Shown one piece after another: positions 33,705-46,055 of a stretch of DNA of 64,000 nucleotides (the first letter of the stretch is position 1; every line of letters begins with the position of its first letter). The stretch lies in NCBI GenBank assembly GCA_029891385.1, contig CM057232.1, positions 61,999,824 to 62,063,823 of the forward strand, written 5' to 3'. The position numbers were made by a program, and so were the translations under genes. The stretch comes from Erythroxylum novogranatense. Lineage: Eukaryota > Streptophyta > Magnoliopsida > Malpighiales > Erythroxylaceae. A model generated the notes under the pieces. It was not told the origin of the DNA and made no database searches. It saw only the letters and a program-made list of their open reading frames with translations.

Positions 33705-35547
33705 TGTAGGAAAATCCCGGTGTGTGCATCACATGCACACGGTGCGGAAAAGAAAAATTTTTATTCCGGGACCTTCCCGAAAGCCATGATCCATGTGTCT
33801 ATATAACAATGTCAAACCATAATGTCCAAAAGAGGTCGTCTCTAACGGTATCCACGCAGAGATCGGAGAACCTAACCGGGGCAAACCCTTTGACTCGGGA
33901 ATAGCTAGAATAAAGTGAAGACTGCTAGATCTTACCTTATTCTTGGAGAGCTAAGGAGAATAACGATGGAGGAGAAGCTTGAGAGGAGAGAAGCTTGAGA
34001 AAAGATGATGGAGAGCTTCGTAGGTTTTCATAAAAGGAAGCTTGAAAACCATTTTCAATTAACCCTCCTTTTATACCAATGACCATCATCCTCTTTTAAG
34101 TCTTCAAATTGATTTTTTCTTGTCAAGGCCACATGTCACACACGATGATCATCCACTTTTATTTGTCCTTTAGTGGATTTTGTCTTTAATCATTTAAAGA
34201 CATTAATGGCTACTTTATCAAAGTTCTTCTCCTCTTCCACGTTGATCACATATATATATATATATATTACTTAATTAATTAATAAGATATATATATGTAT
34301 ATAAATGCTGAAGTGGTCTAGTCACACTGGGGTCGGACCTACCAGGTGTCGATATGGAAAAAACACCGAAGACCTGTTTCAGCAATATCGATGTCGCGAT
34401 CTCATCGGGACATATCCCAATCTCATCGGGATCCATTTAGTCCTATTGCTCTCCATATATTGGATCTCTATCCAAAACTATTTTACGAATTCTCCGAGTC
34501 ACTCTTGTGCGTGTGACCCATTAGGTTCCCGGTTATGTTGGCCACTTAGATTAACACTTAATCCAAGCAAGTCATGAGCGGTATCTAGCAACACATCATA
34601 ACCCCCAATTGACCGGAAAGTAATTGGTTTGACGAATGAACCTATGTTCATCACGAACCATATCACGAAACTTTTCATAGACAATTACTGTGCAATTCGT
34701 CCTTTCACCATGCTATACCCCACTTGGTTATGAGTATGGGCAAAGTGCCAACTCTTACTAGATCGACTACGCCAAATCTAGTCCAGTGATATCGCTTCTT
34801 GTCCCGACTCATTACTTTATAATGTCATCAAGACACTCTTCATGACATATGAACTCCGGCCAGAGATTTCCAAGTAATGACCCTGACAAGAGGCCATGGG
34901 TATCATCTTCTGCTATCACAGAAGTGATGAATCCTTTATTGGCTACTCAATTACCTTCGAATACCTCAAGCTGTACCCAATCACCACCCTATGAGCGACC
35001 TGTGTAAGGCAACAAGGAATGGAGTCAAAGCACAGAATCAGTATCTAAGATATCCTTGAGTACCTCAAGTCTAAGGATATTTGTACCATTTCTATGATGA
35101 GATTATCACTGACATCAGAATAAGACATCCATGTGATGATCTCATAGTAGGTCATCCAATGTACTTACTACCTCTAGTAAGCATTCACATCTCAACCTTA
35201 AATATCTCATATTTACAGTTTTTGAGATCCACTGCTTGATCAAATTAAGGAGCTTGAGATGTGCTAGTCTCTCCGGATTAATGATGTCCAGCCAAGAATC
35301 CTATGTTTAGGATAATTTAGATACTGACATAATTGCACATGATAGGAATCTCAGTAGTATGATCTCATCATAATTTCCTTCATGCTATGTCATATATCAT
35401 GGACTTCATTAATTTGCTTATATATCAATATCAAATAATGAACACCAAATTAATGAAATATGCCTTTCTTTATTTATTCATAAAGTATGTACACAGCTTT
35501 GTACAAAATGCGCTAAAGGCGATTTCCTTTAGGGCACTACTCTAACA
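33705..35547 (-). repeat. Element C 3' LTR (left copy)
   Basis: It has TG...CA ends and is 1843 bp long. Near its outer end an inverted repeat (GTGTGCAT CAC ATGCACAC) is seen at 33721-33739. A (TA)n run is at about 34250-34267; the partner LTR has (CA)n next to (TA)n instead. The inside edge meets the polypurine tract AAATCTCCCACTTGAC (35548-35563, purine-rich on the minus strand). Confidence 0.85.
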
Positions 35548-35639
35548 AAATCTCCCACTTGACCTAAAACCAATCGCCTTGATATCTAATACCATAGGCG
35601 AGTACATGAGAATCAAAACTCTTATGTGATAATGGCTTT

Positions 35640-37200
35640 GTCAACAGATCAACAATATTTTGCTCGGTGAGAATTCTCTATCCGACATCACTGACCAATG
35701 ATCTCCCGATCGATGATATCTGCGAGTACGTGTTTGGATCGTTGATGAGACCTTGGTTCCTTCGCTTGCGCAATAGCCCCATTGTTGTCACAATACAATT
35801 GTATGGGCCCATCACAGCTAGGAACCACACCAAGTTCAATAATGAACTTTTTGATCCAAATCGCTTCTTTCATTGCTACCAAGCGAAGAATGTACTCTAC
35901 TTCGGTTGTCGAATCGACGATTGTCTCTTGTTTGGAACTCTTCCAACCGACCGCCTGCCGTTCAGTGTGAATATATAACCTGATTGAGATTTAGAATCAT
36001 CCTTATCGATTGAAAACTAGCATCTCAGATACCCGCCACTTTGAGATTCCCATCTCCATATATCAAGAAAACATCCTTAGTCCTTCGCAAGTACTTGAGG
36101 ATATTCTCGACACCACCCAAAGGACCCTCACCAGATCCGATTGGTATCTGCTTGTAACACTTAGAGCATATGATACATCGGGTCTCGTGCATAGCATAGC
36201 GTACATGATAGATCCTACTGCAGATGCATACGGGATCATATTCATGCGCATCCTCTCATCTTGTGTCTTAGGACACATAGATTTCGAGAGTGTTATCCCA
36301 TGAGTCACGAGAAGGTACCCTCTCTTGGATTGTTCCATGCTAAACCTCTTTAGCATCTTGTCTATGTAAATTGATTGTGAAAGGCTAAGCAATCTTTTTG
36401 ATCTATCTCTATAGATCTTTATCCCAAGGATATAAGTTGCTTCACCAAGGTCTTTCATGGCAAATTGTTTGGACAACCAAATCTTCACAGATTGTAGCAT
36501 AGAGACATCGTTTCCTAGTAATAATATGTCATCTACATATAGCATAAGGAATACGATTGCTGTCCCACTAACCTTTTTATACACACAGTGTTCATCCGGA
36601 TTTTGTGAGAAACCAAACTCTTTGATTACCTCATCAAAACGGATATTCCAACTCCTAGATGTTTGTTTCAATCCATAGATGGATTTCTGAAGCTTGCATA
36701 CATTTTCGCCATCATAGAACGTGAAGCCCTCTGGTTGTGTCATACACACATCCTCAGCTAGATTTCCATTTAGGAAAGCTGTCTTCACATCCATTTGTCA
36801 TATTTCATAATCATAATGAGTGGCAATGGCTAGGAGTATCCTAATGGATTTAAGCATTGCTACTGGGCTGAAGGTCTCGTCGTAGTCAATTCCTTGTCTT
36901 TGACGAAAGCCTTTAGCCACAAGCCTTGGTTTATAGGTAATCACATTACCATCCATGTCGGTTTTCTTTTTGAAAACCCATTTACACCCTATGGGTTTTA
37001 TTCCTTCGGGTGCCTCAACCAAAGTCCATACTTGGTTTTCATACATGGAATCCATTTCGCCTTCATGGCATGAAGCCATTTCTCGCTCAACTCTTCGTAA
37101 CCTCTTCATAGGTGGTAGGCTCATTATCTTCTATGAGCAATACGTCATTCTGTTCATTCACGAGAATCCATATCTCTCGGAACAGGCGTATCCTACGTGA
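35640..37200 (-). pseudogene. Element C reverse transcriptase and RNase H
   Basis: On the minus strand RT begins near 37124 with MASCHEGEMDSMYENQVWTL and GCKWVFKKKTDMDGNVITYK. A TGA near 36796 lies just before [16 protein letters not shown], where Trp is usual. RT goes on with KLQKSIYGLKQTSRSWNIRF and catalytic YVDD at 36528-36539, then AMKDLGEATYILGIKIYRD. RNase H is broken by frameshifts at about 36060-35890, with GPIQLYCDNNGAIAQAKEPR recognisable at 35800. The cDNA-making site is intact but the protein is split into at least three frames. Confidence 0.8.
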
Positions 37201-37249
37201 CCTACTTAACTTTATGTGTTGTAGAAGGTTGAACTGTTACTTCATCCGT

Positions 37250-38270
37250 ATGAGTCACAGCTTGAGTTTCAGCAGCTTGATCTGCGTCGTTCGAGCATCT
37301 TGAACTTCTTCAAGTTCAATTTTTCTCCCACTGTCTTCTTGTAAAAGAAACCCTTTCTCTAAAAAGACAACATGCTTTGAAACAAACACCATTTGTTCCT
37401 CAGCAAGGTAGAATTGATATCCCATTGTTTCTTTAGGATATCCTACAAACAAACACTTGTCAGACTTTGCATCAAGTTTATCTGACTGTATCCGCTTCAC
37501 ATAAGCAGGACAACCCCAAACTTTCAAATGAGTAAGATAGGGTCTTTTGTTTGTCCACATCTCATATGGAGTAAATCAACTGTCTTTGATGGAACCCTGT
37601 TTAACAAATAAACAGCTGTCTCGAGTGCATACCCCCAAAAGGATTTTGGTAACTTTGTAAAGCCCATCATTGATCGTACCATGTCTAACAAGGTTCGATT
37701 TCTCCTTTCTATCACACCATTATGCTGTGGTGTGTAAGGTGGAGTCCATTGAGATAAAATCCCATTATCTCTGAAATAATCTAAAAACCGTTGGTCTAAG
37801 TATTCCCCACCACGATCGGATCGTAATGTCTTGATACTTTTCCCAAGTTGGTTTTCTACTTCATTTCTGAATTGTTTGAGCTTTTCAAATGCTTCAGATT
37901 TGTATCTCATCAGATACAAGTACCCATATCGAGAATAATCATCGATAAAGGTAATGAAGTAAAGACAACCACTTCTAGCATGGATGGACATCGGACCACA
38001 TACATCTGAATGTATTAGGTCTAATACTCCAGTCGCTCGTTCACCCTTTCCCTTAAAGGGTAACTTAGTCATCTTGCCTAATAAACAAGATTCACATGTG
38101 TCATATGATTCATAATCAAATGACCCTAAACTACCACTTTTATGGAGCTTAGCTATGTGTCTCTCATTTATATGGCCAAGGCGACAATGCCATAAGTAAG
38201 TTGATTTTAAATTATCTCGTTTACGTCTTTTCGTGTCATTGACATTCATAATTGGATGTGACATATCTAA
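37250..38270 (-). pseudogene. Element C GAG-pre-integrase and integrase
   Basis: The minus strand is open from 38264 to 37524 with the zinc-binding part (WHCRLGHINERHIAKLH, CESCLLGK) and a core that keeps all three acidic residues: DLIHSDVCGPM, KTLRSDRGGEYLDQ and QHNGVIERRNRTLLD. A frame change near 37550 leads into KVWGCPAYVKRIQSDKLDAK and FVGYPKETMGYQFYLAEEQM, the copia C-terminal part, to about 37255. One frameshift therefore breaks an otherwise good integrase. Confidence 0.85.
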
Positions 38271-38700
38271 TATGTAAATTCCATTGCATAATGTACCAGT
38301 ACCATAGAGTATTCAATTCAAACTAATAGAACAACCATTGTTACTAAAGGTCAAATGGAAACCAGTTCTATTTAAACAAGAAACAGACAATATGTTCTTT
38401 GTTAAAACAGGTACAAAATAACATTCATCCAGTTTAATTACAAGCCCACTGGGGAGTGACAAAAAATAAGTGCCTACGGCTAATACAGTAACTCTTGCTC
38501 CATTTCCTACACGCAGTCTATCTCTCCTTCATGAGTCGCCTACTATCCCCGAGGCTCGCATATCATTGCATATGTGAGCCACAACCGTATCTAATACCCA
38601 TATGTTATGGTCGAAACAGATTAACCTCAATGACAAACATACCGAAGGAGCCGAGGCATCCGATGCCTTCTTCCTTCAATTCTTCCAGATAGACTTTATA
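38271..38700 (-). pseudogene. Element C zinc knuckle and protease remnant
   Basis: In the frame after a shift, CFHCGK at about 38735-38718 is the start of a Gag CCHC knuckle whose rest is lost. The protease region reads NIWVLDTVVAHICNDM at about 38610-38565; the active-site DTG is DTV (Asp codon at 38589-38591), so the enzyme is dead. The remainder KLDECYFVPVLTKNILSVS fits copia protease ends. At least two stops lie between. Confidence 0.65.
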
Positions 38701-39463
38701 GCCGCCCAAAGGCTGGTCTTGCCACAATGGAAGCAAGTTCCTTTGGTGTAGTTTCTTTGGTTTTCTTTTTGGCTGCACTTCCTTTTGGTTTCTTAGACCT
38801 TTTCTTCTTGAGTTTCTTTTTCTTTGAACTAGAAGAAGAAGAGTCCACCACTAAGACCGACTTGCTATCCTTCTTGATAGCTTGCTCATTGCTCGGCAGA
38901 TTGATCAACTCGATTGTCGTGGATATTTGGTTCATCCGATAGTTTAACACAAACTGTGAATAACTATCAGACAATCCAACCAAAATTAAGTCAACACTTA
39001 ATTCATAATCCATAACAAAACCCAAGACAGCCAGCCTCTCAATATACCCATTCATCTTCAATACATACTGCACTGCAGATGAACCTGGAGTCATCTTAGT
39101 AGTGAAGAGTAGCCTCGAGGTCTCGAACCTTTCAGACCGAGCTTGCTCATTGAAAAGCTCTCTAAGATGAAACACTATGGTATTAGCATCCATAGACTCA
39201 TCTTTCTGCAGCCTCTGTGACATAGAGGCGAGCATAATACAGGTAGCTATGTCACTGTCTTTGAGATGCTTACGATAAACTTTCTGATCCTCATCAGAAG
39301 CATCAACAATAGGTGGATCAGGAAGTGGAACATCTAGGACATAGCCCAGTTCCTCAGATCTGAGAACAATTCTGAGATTTCTCAGCCAATCGAGAAAATT
39401 AGGTCCAGTTAATTTATTAGAGTCCATAAGTGAGCGCAAATTCACACTAGAAGACATCTTCAA
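38696..39463 (-). pseudogene. Element C gag, 255 codons, ends early
   Basis: The minus-strand frame is open from ATG at 39463. It reads MDSNKLTGPNFLDWLRNLRI, KDSDIATCIMLASMSQRLQK and NEQARSERFETSRLLFTTKM, the copia Gag domain, then a Ser/Lys-rich basic tail (SSSSSKKKKLKKKRSKKPKG). A frameshift near 38740 makes it miss the CCHC knuckle and end at ARPAFGRL. It is the longest open Gag in the window and might still make a protein, but without the RNA-binding knuckle. Confidence 0.75.
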
Positions 39464-39619
39464 TAACCTAAAGGGAAAGAGAGAAAGAATGTTAGAATAT
39501 TAATATATGCATGATCATAAAGACTTGCATGACATACATATGGCTCCTACTAGTTTCAAAGAATCCATAACCCTCACTACGAATCCAAGAAACATTATGA
39601 CAAAATGTCCTAGTGGGTT

Positions 39620-39800
39620 GATATCCGACATTACTAAAAATCACCTTGGGTTTACCCAACAAGCCACCTTAGGTCAATCGGTAGGTATCGGTCACACCAA
39701 TTGCATCATAGATATCCGACATTACTAAAATGACCTTGGGTTTACCCAACAAGCCACCTTAGATCAATCGGCAGGTATCGGGCATACCAATTACATCACA
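39620..39800. repeat. Tandem duplication of a 91-bp unit
   Basis: Unit one starts at 39620 and unit two at 39711, both with GATATCCGACATTACTAAAA, then TTGGGTTTACCCAACAAGCC and ATCGG-AGGTATCGG. They differ at a few sites. The core GGGTTTACCC is itself self-complementary. Confidence 0.8.
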
Positions 39801-40246
39801 GGTGCAATTATCGACTAGTGCTATCAACTCGTGATGTATGCACACAAATTGGATTATCAACTCTTGATGCGTGTACATCTGATGTACACTACCCAATTTC
39901 GCCTCTGTCTACGTTAACCTTGAGTTTACTCAACAAATTAACGCTTCTAGTGAAAACCGACCCATTAATCCGAAAATCTTATTTCTATGATTCGAACATA
40001 TCCGTATAGAGTGAGCTTGGGTTTACCCAACAACCCGAACTCTATAAGAACTCTGGTTCTCCCCATATTAATAGAAGATGTTAGTTTTCATATTATGTGT
40101 GAGGGATTTCAAACTCTGGTCTCATCTTCTTCTTCTCCAAGCTGTAGGATTATAGTCACCATGACTATATGGAATGATTTAGGGCATTTCATGAATCACA
40201 TCGAATCTATCCCTATAATCATCCGTCATCCCACCTCTGCATGTGT

Positions 40247-40430
40247 AAGTCGACTTATGCATGTGTAAGTCGACTTACCTGAGAATGCAAGTCGATTTAG
40301 ACTACTGTGCACGAGTAAGTCGACTTATGCATGTGTAAGTCGACTTATCTGCGAATACAAGTCGACTTGTGCATGTATAAGTCGACTTATATGAGAATAC
40401 AAGTCGACTTGTGCATGTGTAAGTCGACTT
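40247..40430. repeat. Nine AAGTCGACTT palindromes at 20-28 bp spacing
   Basis: Copies start at 40247, 40267, 40289 (AAGTCGATTT), 40317, 40337, 40359, 40379, 40401 and 40421. Spacing is 20, 22, 28, 20, 22, 20, 22 and 20 bp, roughly two DNA helical turns. Between them GCATGTGT and GAGAATAC alternate, so the true unit may be a 42-bp dimer. Confidence 0.85.
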
Positions 40431-41543
40431 ATATGTAGACTTGCTCTCTAATCGGCTAATTTTCTCAATCCGTGCAGTTCAAATTCACAATACCAAGTGT
40501 AATATACTTTACTTTGATGTCTCAATGAAACACTTTCATTGTATCATGCTTACCATATAGAATCATACTATATATGAAAAACTTGAAATGGATTAATACA
40601 CTATTAATCTCTAAGATTTCCAAATAATTTTGCGAATACCAAATAATCTTCCTAAGTATCTCTAGGTAGTCTACACTTTATCAAGACTACTTCGGCACTG
40701 GTCACAAAATTGGTGACGGCCAAAACAATCAAGACAAGGAAATATACTAACGAGACGCTAATGAGACACATTTGAAATCCGAAAATTTTTGGAAACCCAA
40801 TTTCAAGAAAATCAGTTTGGCAAGCATACAACATCAATGTAACATATTTTTAATCACATTAAAAATGATCCAAGGCATTGGAACCGAAAAATCCACAATC
40901 AATCATTCCAAACAAAACAGTTCCAACAACTTTCTCAAAACTACCAAGCTCTGTCTTTTGCTTGAAAAAATCATTGAAACAATTTCAATAAATTCTGAGA
41001 AAATTACAGAGGTTACAACATGTTCACAACATGCTCCATGAAGTTTTTCAGGATTTATTTCCAACAAAAACTCAACCAACCTCAGCAACAAAACCAATGT
41101 TGAATCTGTGTTCCTCAAAATAGATATTCCCAGTAGCACACAATAAATTCTCAAATAAATAGTCAATTAGCTCGAAAATATTTTTCCATATTCATAAACA
41201 TTGATAAACATCTTAGAGACATGTCGGTGAAAGAAAATCTGAAATTTTTTTTTCTATAATTTATTCTCGAATTTATAAACACGTCTGTTCAAGGAATGTG
41301 CATAAACACAGCAACCAGAACATTAGGGAATAAATTAGAAAAACCATATCAAATCACATTGATAAATTCTGTTCTTCCACAGACATATTCAACAACATCT
41401 TATGAGCACATCTAGGCAAGAAAATTTCGAAAAAAAGATTTCTATACTGATTTCGAATTTAACACATTCAACATGCATCATCGTCACAACCAATAGGCAG
41501 CTCCAACCTAGTTATGATTTCTTCGTTATATAAGACACAAGTG

Positions 41544-41555
41544 GCTTTGATACCA
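41544..41555 (-). promoter_or_regulatory. Element C primer-binding site
   Basis: Read on the minus strand this is TGGTATCAAAGC, one base inside the 5' LTR at 41557. It is one base off the standard initiator tRNA-Met site TGGTATCAGAGC. It fixes the orientation of element C. Confidence 0.8.
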
Positions 41556-41556
41556 C

Positions 41557-42099
41557 TGTAGGAAAATCCCGGTGTGTGCATCACATGCACACGGTGCGGA
41601 AAACAAAAAATTTTATTCCGGGACCTTCCTGAAAGCCAGGATCCATGTGTCTATATAACAATGTCAAACCATAATGACCAAAAGAGACCGTCTCTAACGG
41701 TATCCACGCAGAGATCGGAGAACCTAACCGGGGCAAACCCTTTGACCCGAAAATAGCTAGAATAAAGTGAAGACTGCTAGATCTTACCTTATTCTTGGAG
41801 AGCTAAGGAGAATAACAATGGAGGAGAAGCTTGAGAGGAGAGAAGCTTGAGAAAAGATGATGGAGAGCTTCGTAGGTTTTCATAAAAGGAAGCTTTAAAA
41901 CCATTTTCAATTAACCCTCCTTTTATACCAACGACCATCATTCTCTTTTAAGTCTTCAAATTGATTTTTTTCTTGTCAAGGTCACTTGTCACACACGATG
42001 ATCATCCACTTTTATTTGTCCTTTAGTGGATTTTGTCTTTAATCATTTAAAGACATTAATGGCTACTTTATCAAAGTTCTTCTCCTCTTCCACGTTGAT

Positions 42100-42130
<31 letters not shown>

Positions 42131-43420
42131 TAATTACTTAATTAATTAATAAGATATATATATGTATATAAATGCTGAAGTGGTCCAGTCACACTGGGGT
42201 CGGTCCTACCGGGTCCTGGTATGGAAAAAACACCGAAGACCTGTTTCAGCAATATCGATGTCGCGATCTCATCGAGACATATCCCAATCTCATCGGGATC
42301 CATTTAGTCCTATTGCTCTCTATATATTGGATCTCTATCCAAAACTATTTTACGAATTCTCCGAGTCACTCTTATGCGTGTGACCCATTAGGTTCCCGGT
42401 TATGTTGGCCAGTTAGATTAATACTTAATCCAAGCAAGTCATGAGCGGTATCTAGCAACACATCATGACCCCCAATTGACCGAAAAGTAATTAGTTTGAC
42501 GAATGAACCGATGTTCATCACGAACCATATAACGAACCTTTCCGTAGACAATTACTGTGCAATTCGTCCTTTCACCATGCTATATCCCACTTGGTTATGA
42601 GTATGGGCAAAGTGTCAACTCTTACTAGACTGACTACGTCAAATCTAGTTCAAGTGATATCAGTTCTTGTCCTGGGACTCATTACTTTATAATGTCACTG
42701 AAGACACTCTTCATGACATATGACTCCGGCCAGAGATTTCCAAGTAATGACCCTGACAAGAGGCCATGGGTATCATCTTCTGCTATCACAAAAGTGATGA
42801 ATCCTTTATTGGCTACTCAATTACCTTCGAATACCTCAAGCTGTACCCAATCACCACCCTATGAGCGACCTGTGTAAGGCAACAAGGAATGGAGTCAAAG
42901 CACAGAATCAGTATCTAAGATATCCTTGAGTACCTCAAGTCTAAGGATATTTGCACCATTGCTATGATGAGATTATCACTGACATCAGAATAAGACATCC
43001 ATGTGATGATCTCATAGCAGGTCATCCAATGTACTTACTACCTCTAGTAAGCATTCACATCTCAACCCTAAATATCTCATATTTACAGTTTCTGAGATCC
43101 ACTGCTTGATCAAATTAAGGAGCTTGAGATGTGCTAGTCTCTCCGGATTACCGATGTCCAATTTCAGTAATCCTATGACTAGGGATAATTTAGATACTAA
43201 CATAATTGCACATGATAGGAATCTCAGTAGTATGATCACATCATAATTTCCTTCATGCTATGTCATATATCATGGACTTTATTAATTTGCTTATAGATCA
43301 ATATCAAATAATGAACACCAAATTAATGAAATATGCCTTTCTTTATTTATTCATAAAGTATGTATACAGCTTTGTACAAAACGCGCTAAAGGCGATTGCC
43401 TTTAGGGCACTACTCTAATA
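41557..43420 (-). repeat. Element C 5' LTR (right copy)
   Basis: It is 1864 bp, closely similar to 33705-35547 along its length. Differences include a (CA)n run before (TA)n near 42105, and small indels near 42665. It ends CTCTAATA and is followed by TSD GAATT. Confidence 0.85.
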
Positions 43421-43778
43421 GAATTTGCTTCCAAGTTATTCATGAAAGTTGTAGAATATGTTTTGATCTTTCTTTTGATATAAAGCTTGGAATTTTTGGC
43501 AAAGGGTATGGAAATATATGATGTTTGGAAAAAATGTTGTATTGTTTTGAATGGTAATGTGAAGGCAGCAGCTTTGATTGAATTTTTGACACCCTTAGAG
43601 GTGAAATTGGTTTTCAAGCCCTTCATGAAACTTGTAGGGTTTTCTATGATCTTTCCAATGAGACCTTATTTGTCATTTTTGGTTACTTTTGTGAAAATAT
43701 AGGGTTTGGGAAAGGAGAGGAGGTATTTAGTGTTTTATATAAAAAAGGGGAAATCGGATTTGGCAGGCAAGGGGTTAA

Positions 43779-43882
43779 CCCTCGCCCTCGCGAGGTCTCG
43801 CGAGGGCGAGAGTCAGACCCACCCTCGCAAGGGCAAGCATTAAGCTCGTCCTCACGAGCACGATGGCTCGCAATGGTGAGCT
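43779..43882. repeat. Palindrome cluster in element B 3' LTR
   Basis: Words of the CCCTCGCGAGGG family repeat here, matching 25426-25484 and extending further with diverged copies (CCCTCGCAAGGG, GCTCGTCCTCACGAGC, GGCTCGCAATGGTGAGC). Most deviations from the palindrome are C-to-T or G-to-A. Confidence 0.7.
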
Positions 43883-45457
43883 ATGTGTGGGTCGCGCGGG
43901 TCGAGTCGGCCCGACGTAGGCTGACCCGATTCGGCCCAACCAAAACCCTCTCCTATTCTTTTATGCATAACTTTTTCGTCCGACCTCTGATTGACCTGAT
44001 TCTTAAGGCATCAGATTCGTGAGTCCTTTAATTTCATTTCTATGTGAAATTGTGAATTCTTAGAGATGAAATTTACGTGATTAATTAGGTCAAAGTTAGA
44101 GGACCGAGTAATTATTTTTCTGGTCCGTGTTTTATTAATAATTGGATATATAGAGGTCCAAATTGAGTGATTTTGGTGTCTTTGGATTTTTAATATTTGT
44201 AGAAAAATTTTGTGATTGGAATTTTTCAGAATAGTGCCGAAAATTTTACAAACATGCATTGTACACATTTTAATTGCTACATGTGCATTATTAAATATTT
44301 CTGATTGTACATTTGGTAATATTTGTATATTTTGACTGTTATAGAGGCGCATTTGGAACGTCAACCCACCGACATTGCCGAGACTTCCAGGCATTAGCTC
44401 GAAAGCTATTAGTGAGTGACCTAGATGGTTCTCTCAGTTATTAATTGCGTAGAAAACTGTGGTCGATAATGGTGGGTTAGTGAATTGTGTTTTGATTATG
44501 GATTCCGGACAGAAGGTCCGATGTATTGGAAATCTATGACATAGAAGTGCTACTTGTTTGTGATTTTGGTGAACTACTTGCTTATAATGTAATGAATTTT
44601 GACATATGTGTTGATTGTGACACCTATATTGCTTCATTGTTTCATGTGCATTCCCTGCATGAATGCATGATCAGTTAATGACAGTTGTGACCGGAGCAGC
44701 CACCGAGAGCTAGAAGCTCAATGTATTTGGGCATCGAGCCCACAGTGATTTAGAGCCTTAGGTTCAACGATTAATGCGCCCATATTGAGACAGTTTAGGC
44801 GCTCGGTCATAATACCGTAATAAATTAGAAAAGTGTCACATACGCATTTCATATGCATCTGATTGAATCTCTTTGATTGAGTGAAAGGAAAAATGCCTTA
44901 TACTTATGTGATAACAATCATGTGGTACTTCTAAATGTAAAATTATGATATAACTGTGCTATGTTTGAGTGTTGTATGAATTGAGTGAACCATCGATGAT
45001 GGTTACCTCACTGAGTTCGCAAACACACCCAAAATTACAACTTATTTTTCAGGAGCGAGAGTAGACTACTAGCTCTAGAAGGACTTTTCCAACCGTGTAG
45101 ATCATGTTGGCAAGAGAAGTCATGGCTCACAGGTCAGTCAACTGAGATTTTTGGGATGACCTAGATAGAGTTGTTGTATTTTCCCTGTTTATTTAGCATT
45201 TTGTATTAGGCTTTTGGTGTAATGTACAACAATGAAAAAAAACTGACAGATATGTAAAGTTATGATTTTAGTGAAATGAAATGGGGAAAATTTTGGGTTT
45301 CAAAAATTCGTGATTTTTATACTGATGTTTTATTATTATAATGCCATGTGAAGTACTGTAGTGATTGTTTGTATCTCACCCTTATCATAAGATATGCATC
45401 GGAATGACTTACGGGCGTCCCAGTGTATACCCTATGGTAAGGGGGTGCTACAATAAG

Positions 45458-46055
45458 GTTGTGTAATTCTAGACCTTTTCAAACCCCTCATCTCATTTGG
45501 ATTTCTAATAGGAAGTTGATGTTGTTTTGTTGTTAAAAAATGAATCCTACTTGGGTTATGTCACTTATCCTTAAGTTAATTAATCAATATATTTATTTGA
45601 TTGAAACATCTAAATATGTATTGAGATTTGTGAAATTTAATAAAATATTTGACTTTAATATCATCCATCCTCCTGATGACTAGATCGCTATCGTTAATTG
45701 GAGTAGTCAAAATCAATATGCTTATAGAGGGGACAATTTGCTCTTAAAAACCTGTCTAAGTTATATGAAACTTTGGTTTTCAAAACCTATCTAAGTTATC
45801 TTATGTATGGAACTTAGATTAAATGTAACAACATGATTTTGCAAAACAAAAAAAGGTAAGGAGGTCTTTATATTAAAACTTGTAAGAAATATTAGGATGC
45901 AATTATTTCATATGGAGTCAAACACAATTATAGTCTCCTCATTAACTCCATCAGGAACTTACCTTAATCAATTGATAGCAGTTTAGCCATATGAGATGAG
46001 GATAAATGATAAGTGATATTTATTATAGAATCATCTAATTCATTTTTTTTGATAA
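45458..46055. other. Unassigned spacer right of element B
   Basis: AT-rich DNA that before insertion of B was joined to the text left of 25103. No gene, repeat or element end is recognised. Confidence 0.4.

Larger units (their letters stand above)
39464..41543 (-). other. Element C leader (2.1 kb) with tandem and palindromic repeats
   Basis: Between primer site and gag lies an unusually long leader with no protein I recognise. It holds two tandem 91-bp units (39620-39800), a GGTTTACCCAACAA word repeated further at about 40019, and nine AAGTCGACTT-like palindromes (40247-40430). Small ORFs here have no family likeness. Confidence 0.6.
33705..43420 (-). mobile_element. Element C: Ty1/copia retrotransposon nested in element B
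   Basis: Two long LTRs (33705-35547 and 41557-43420) begin TGTAGGAAAATCCC and end CTCTAACA or CTCTAATA. They are flanked by perfect TSD GAATT (33700-33704 and 43421-43425). All coding parts are on the minus strand, so the right LTR is the 5' one. Order in the minus direction is primer site, long leader with repeats, gag, protease, integrase, RT, RNase H, purine tract. It is younger than B, which it splits, and its LTRs are quite alike. It is broken by frameshifts and stops and a lost protease glycine. Confidence 0.85.
25108..45452 (+). mobile_element. Element B: Ty3/gypsy chromovirus-like retrotransposon, split by element C
   Basis: LTRs begin TGTAACATCCCATCAC and end GGGGGTGCTACA, flanked by the perfect direct repeat ATAAG (25103-25107 and 45453-45457). 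A tRNA-Met type primer site follows the 5' LTR. Order is gag, protease, RT, RNase H, integrase on the + strand, which defines Ty3/gypsy. The C-terminal stretch VKVLWRNH...ATWETEEHVRRQYPHLF resembles the chromodomain-type tail of Tekay/Del elements. Its 3' LTR carries the whole of copia element C. Without C the element would be about 10.6 kb. It is dead through at least a dozen stops, a frameshift in RT and a 2-kb deletion in one LTR. Confidence 0.85.
31676..45452 (+). repeat. Element B 3' LTR, about 4.06 kb, interrupted by element C
   Basis: It starts TGTAACATCCCATCAC at 31676 after an AGGGAAGAAT purine stretch and ends GGTGCTACA at 45452. Element C plus one GAATT copy splits it at 33704; the LTR resumes at 43421. 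Left out, the LTR is about 4.06 kb, long for a plant gypsy element. The middle contains degenerate repeats of about 150 bp with shared words such as TTCATGAAA, ATCTTTC and GGAATTTTTGG (33300-33640 and 43430-43690). Confidence 0.8.

Noticed and set aside
40247..40430. CRISPR-like regular repeats
   Set aside because: The repeat is only 10 bp, the spacers are near identical to each other, and the context is a plant retroelement leader.
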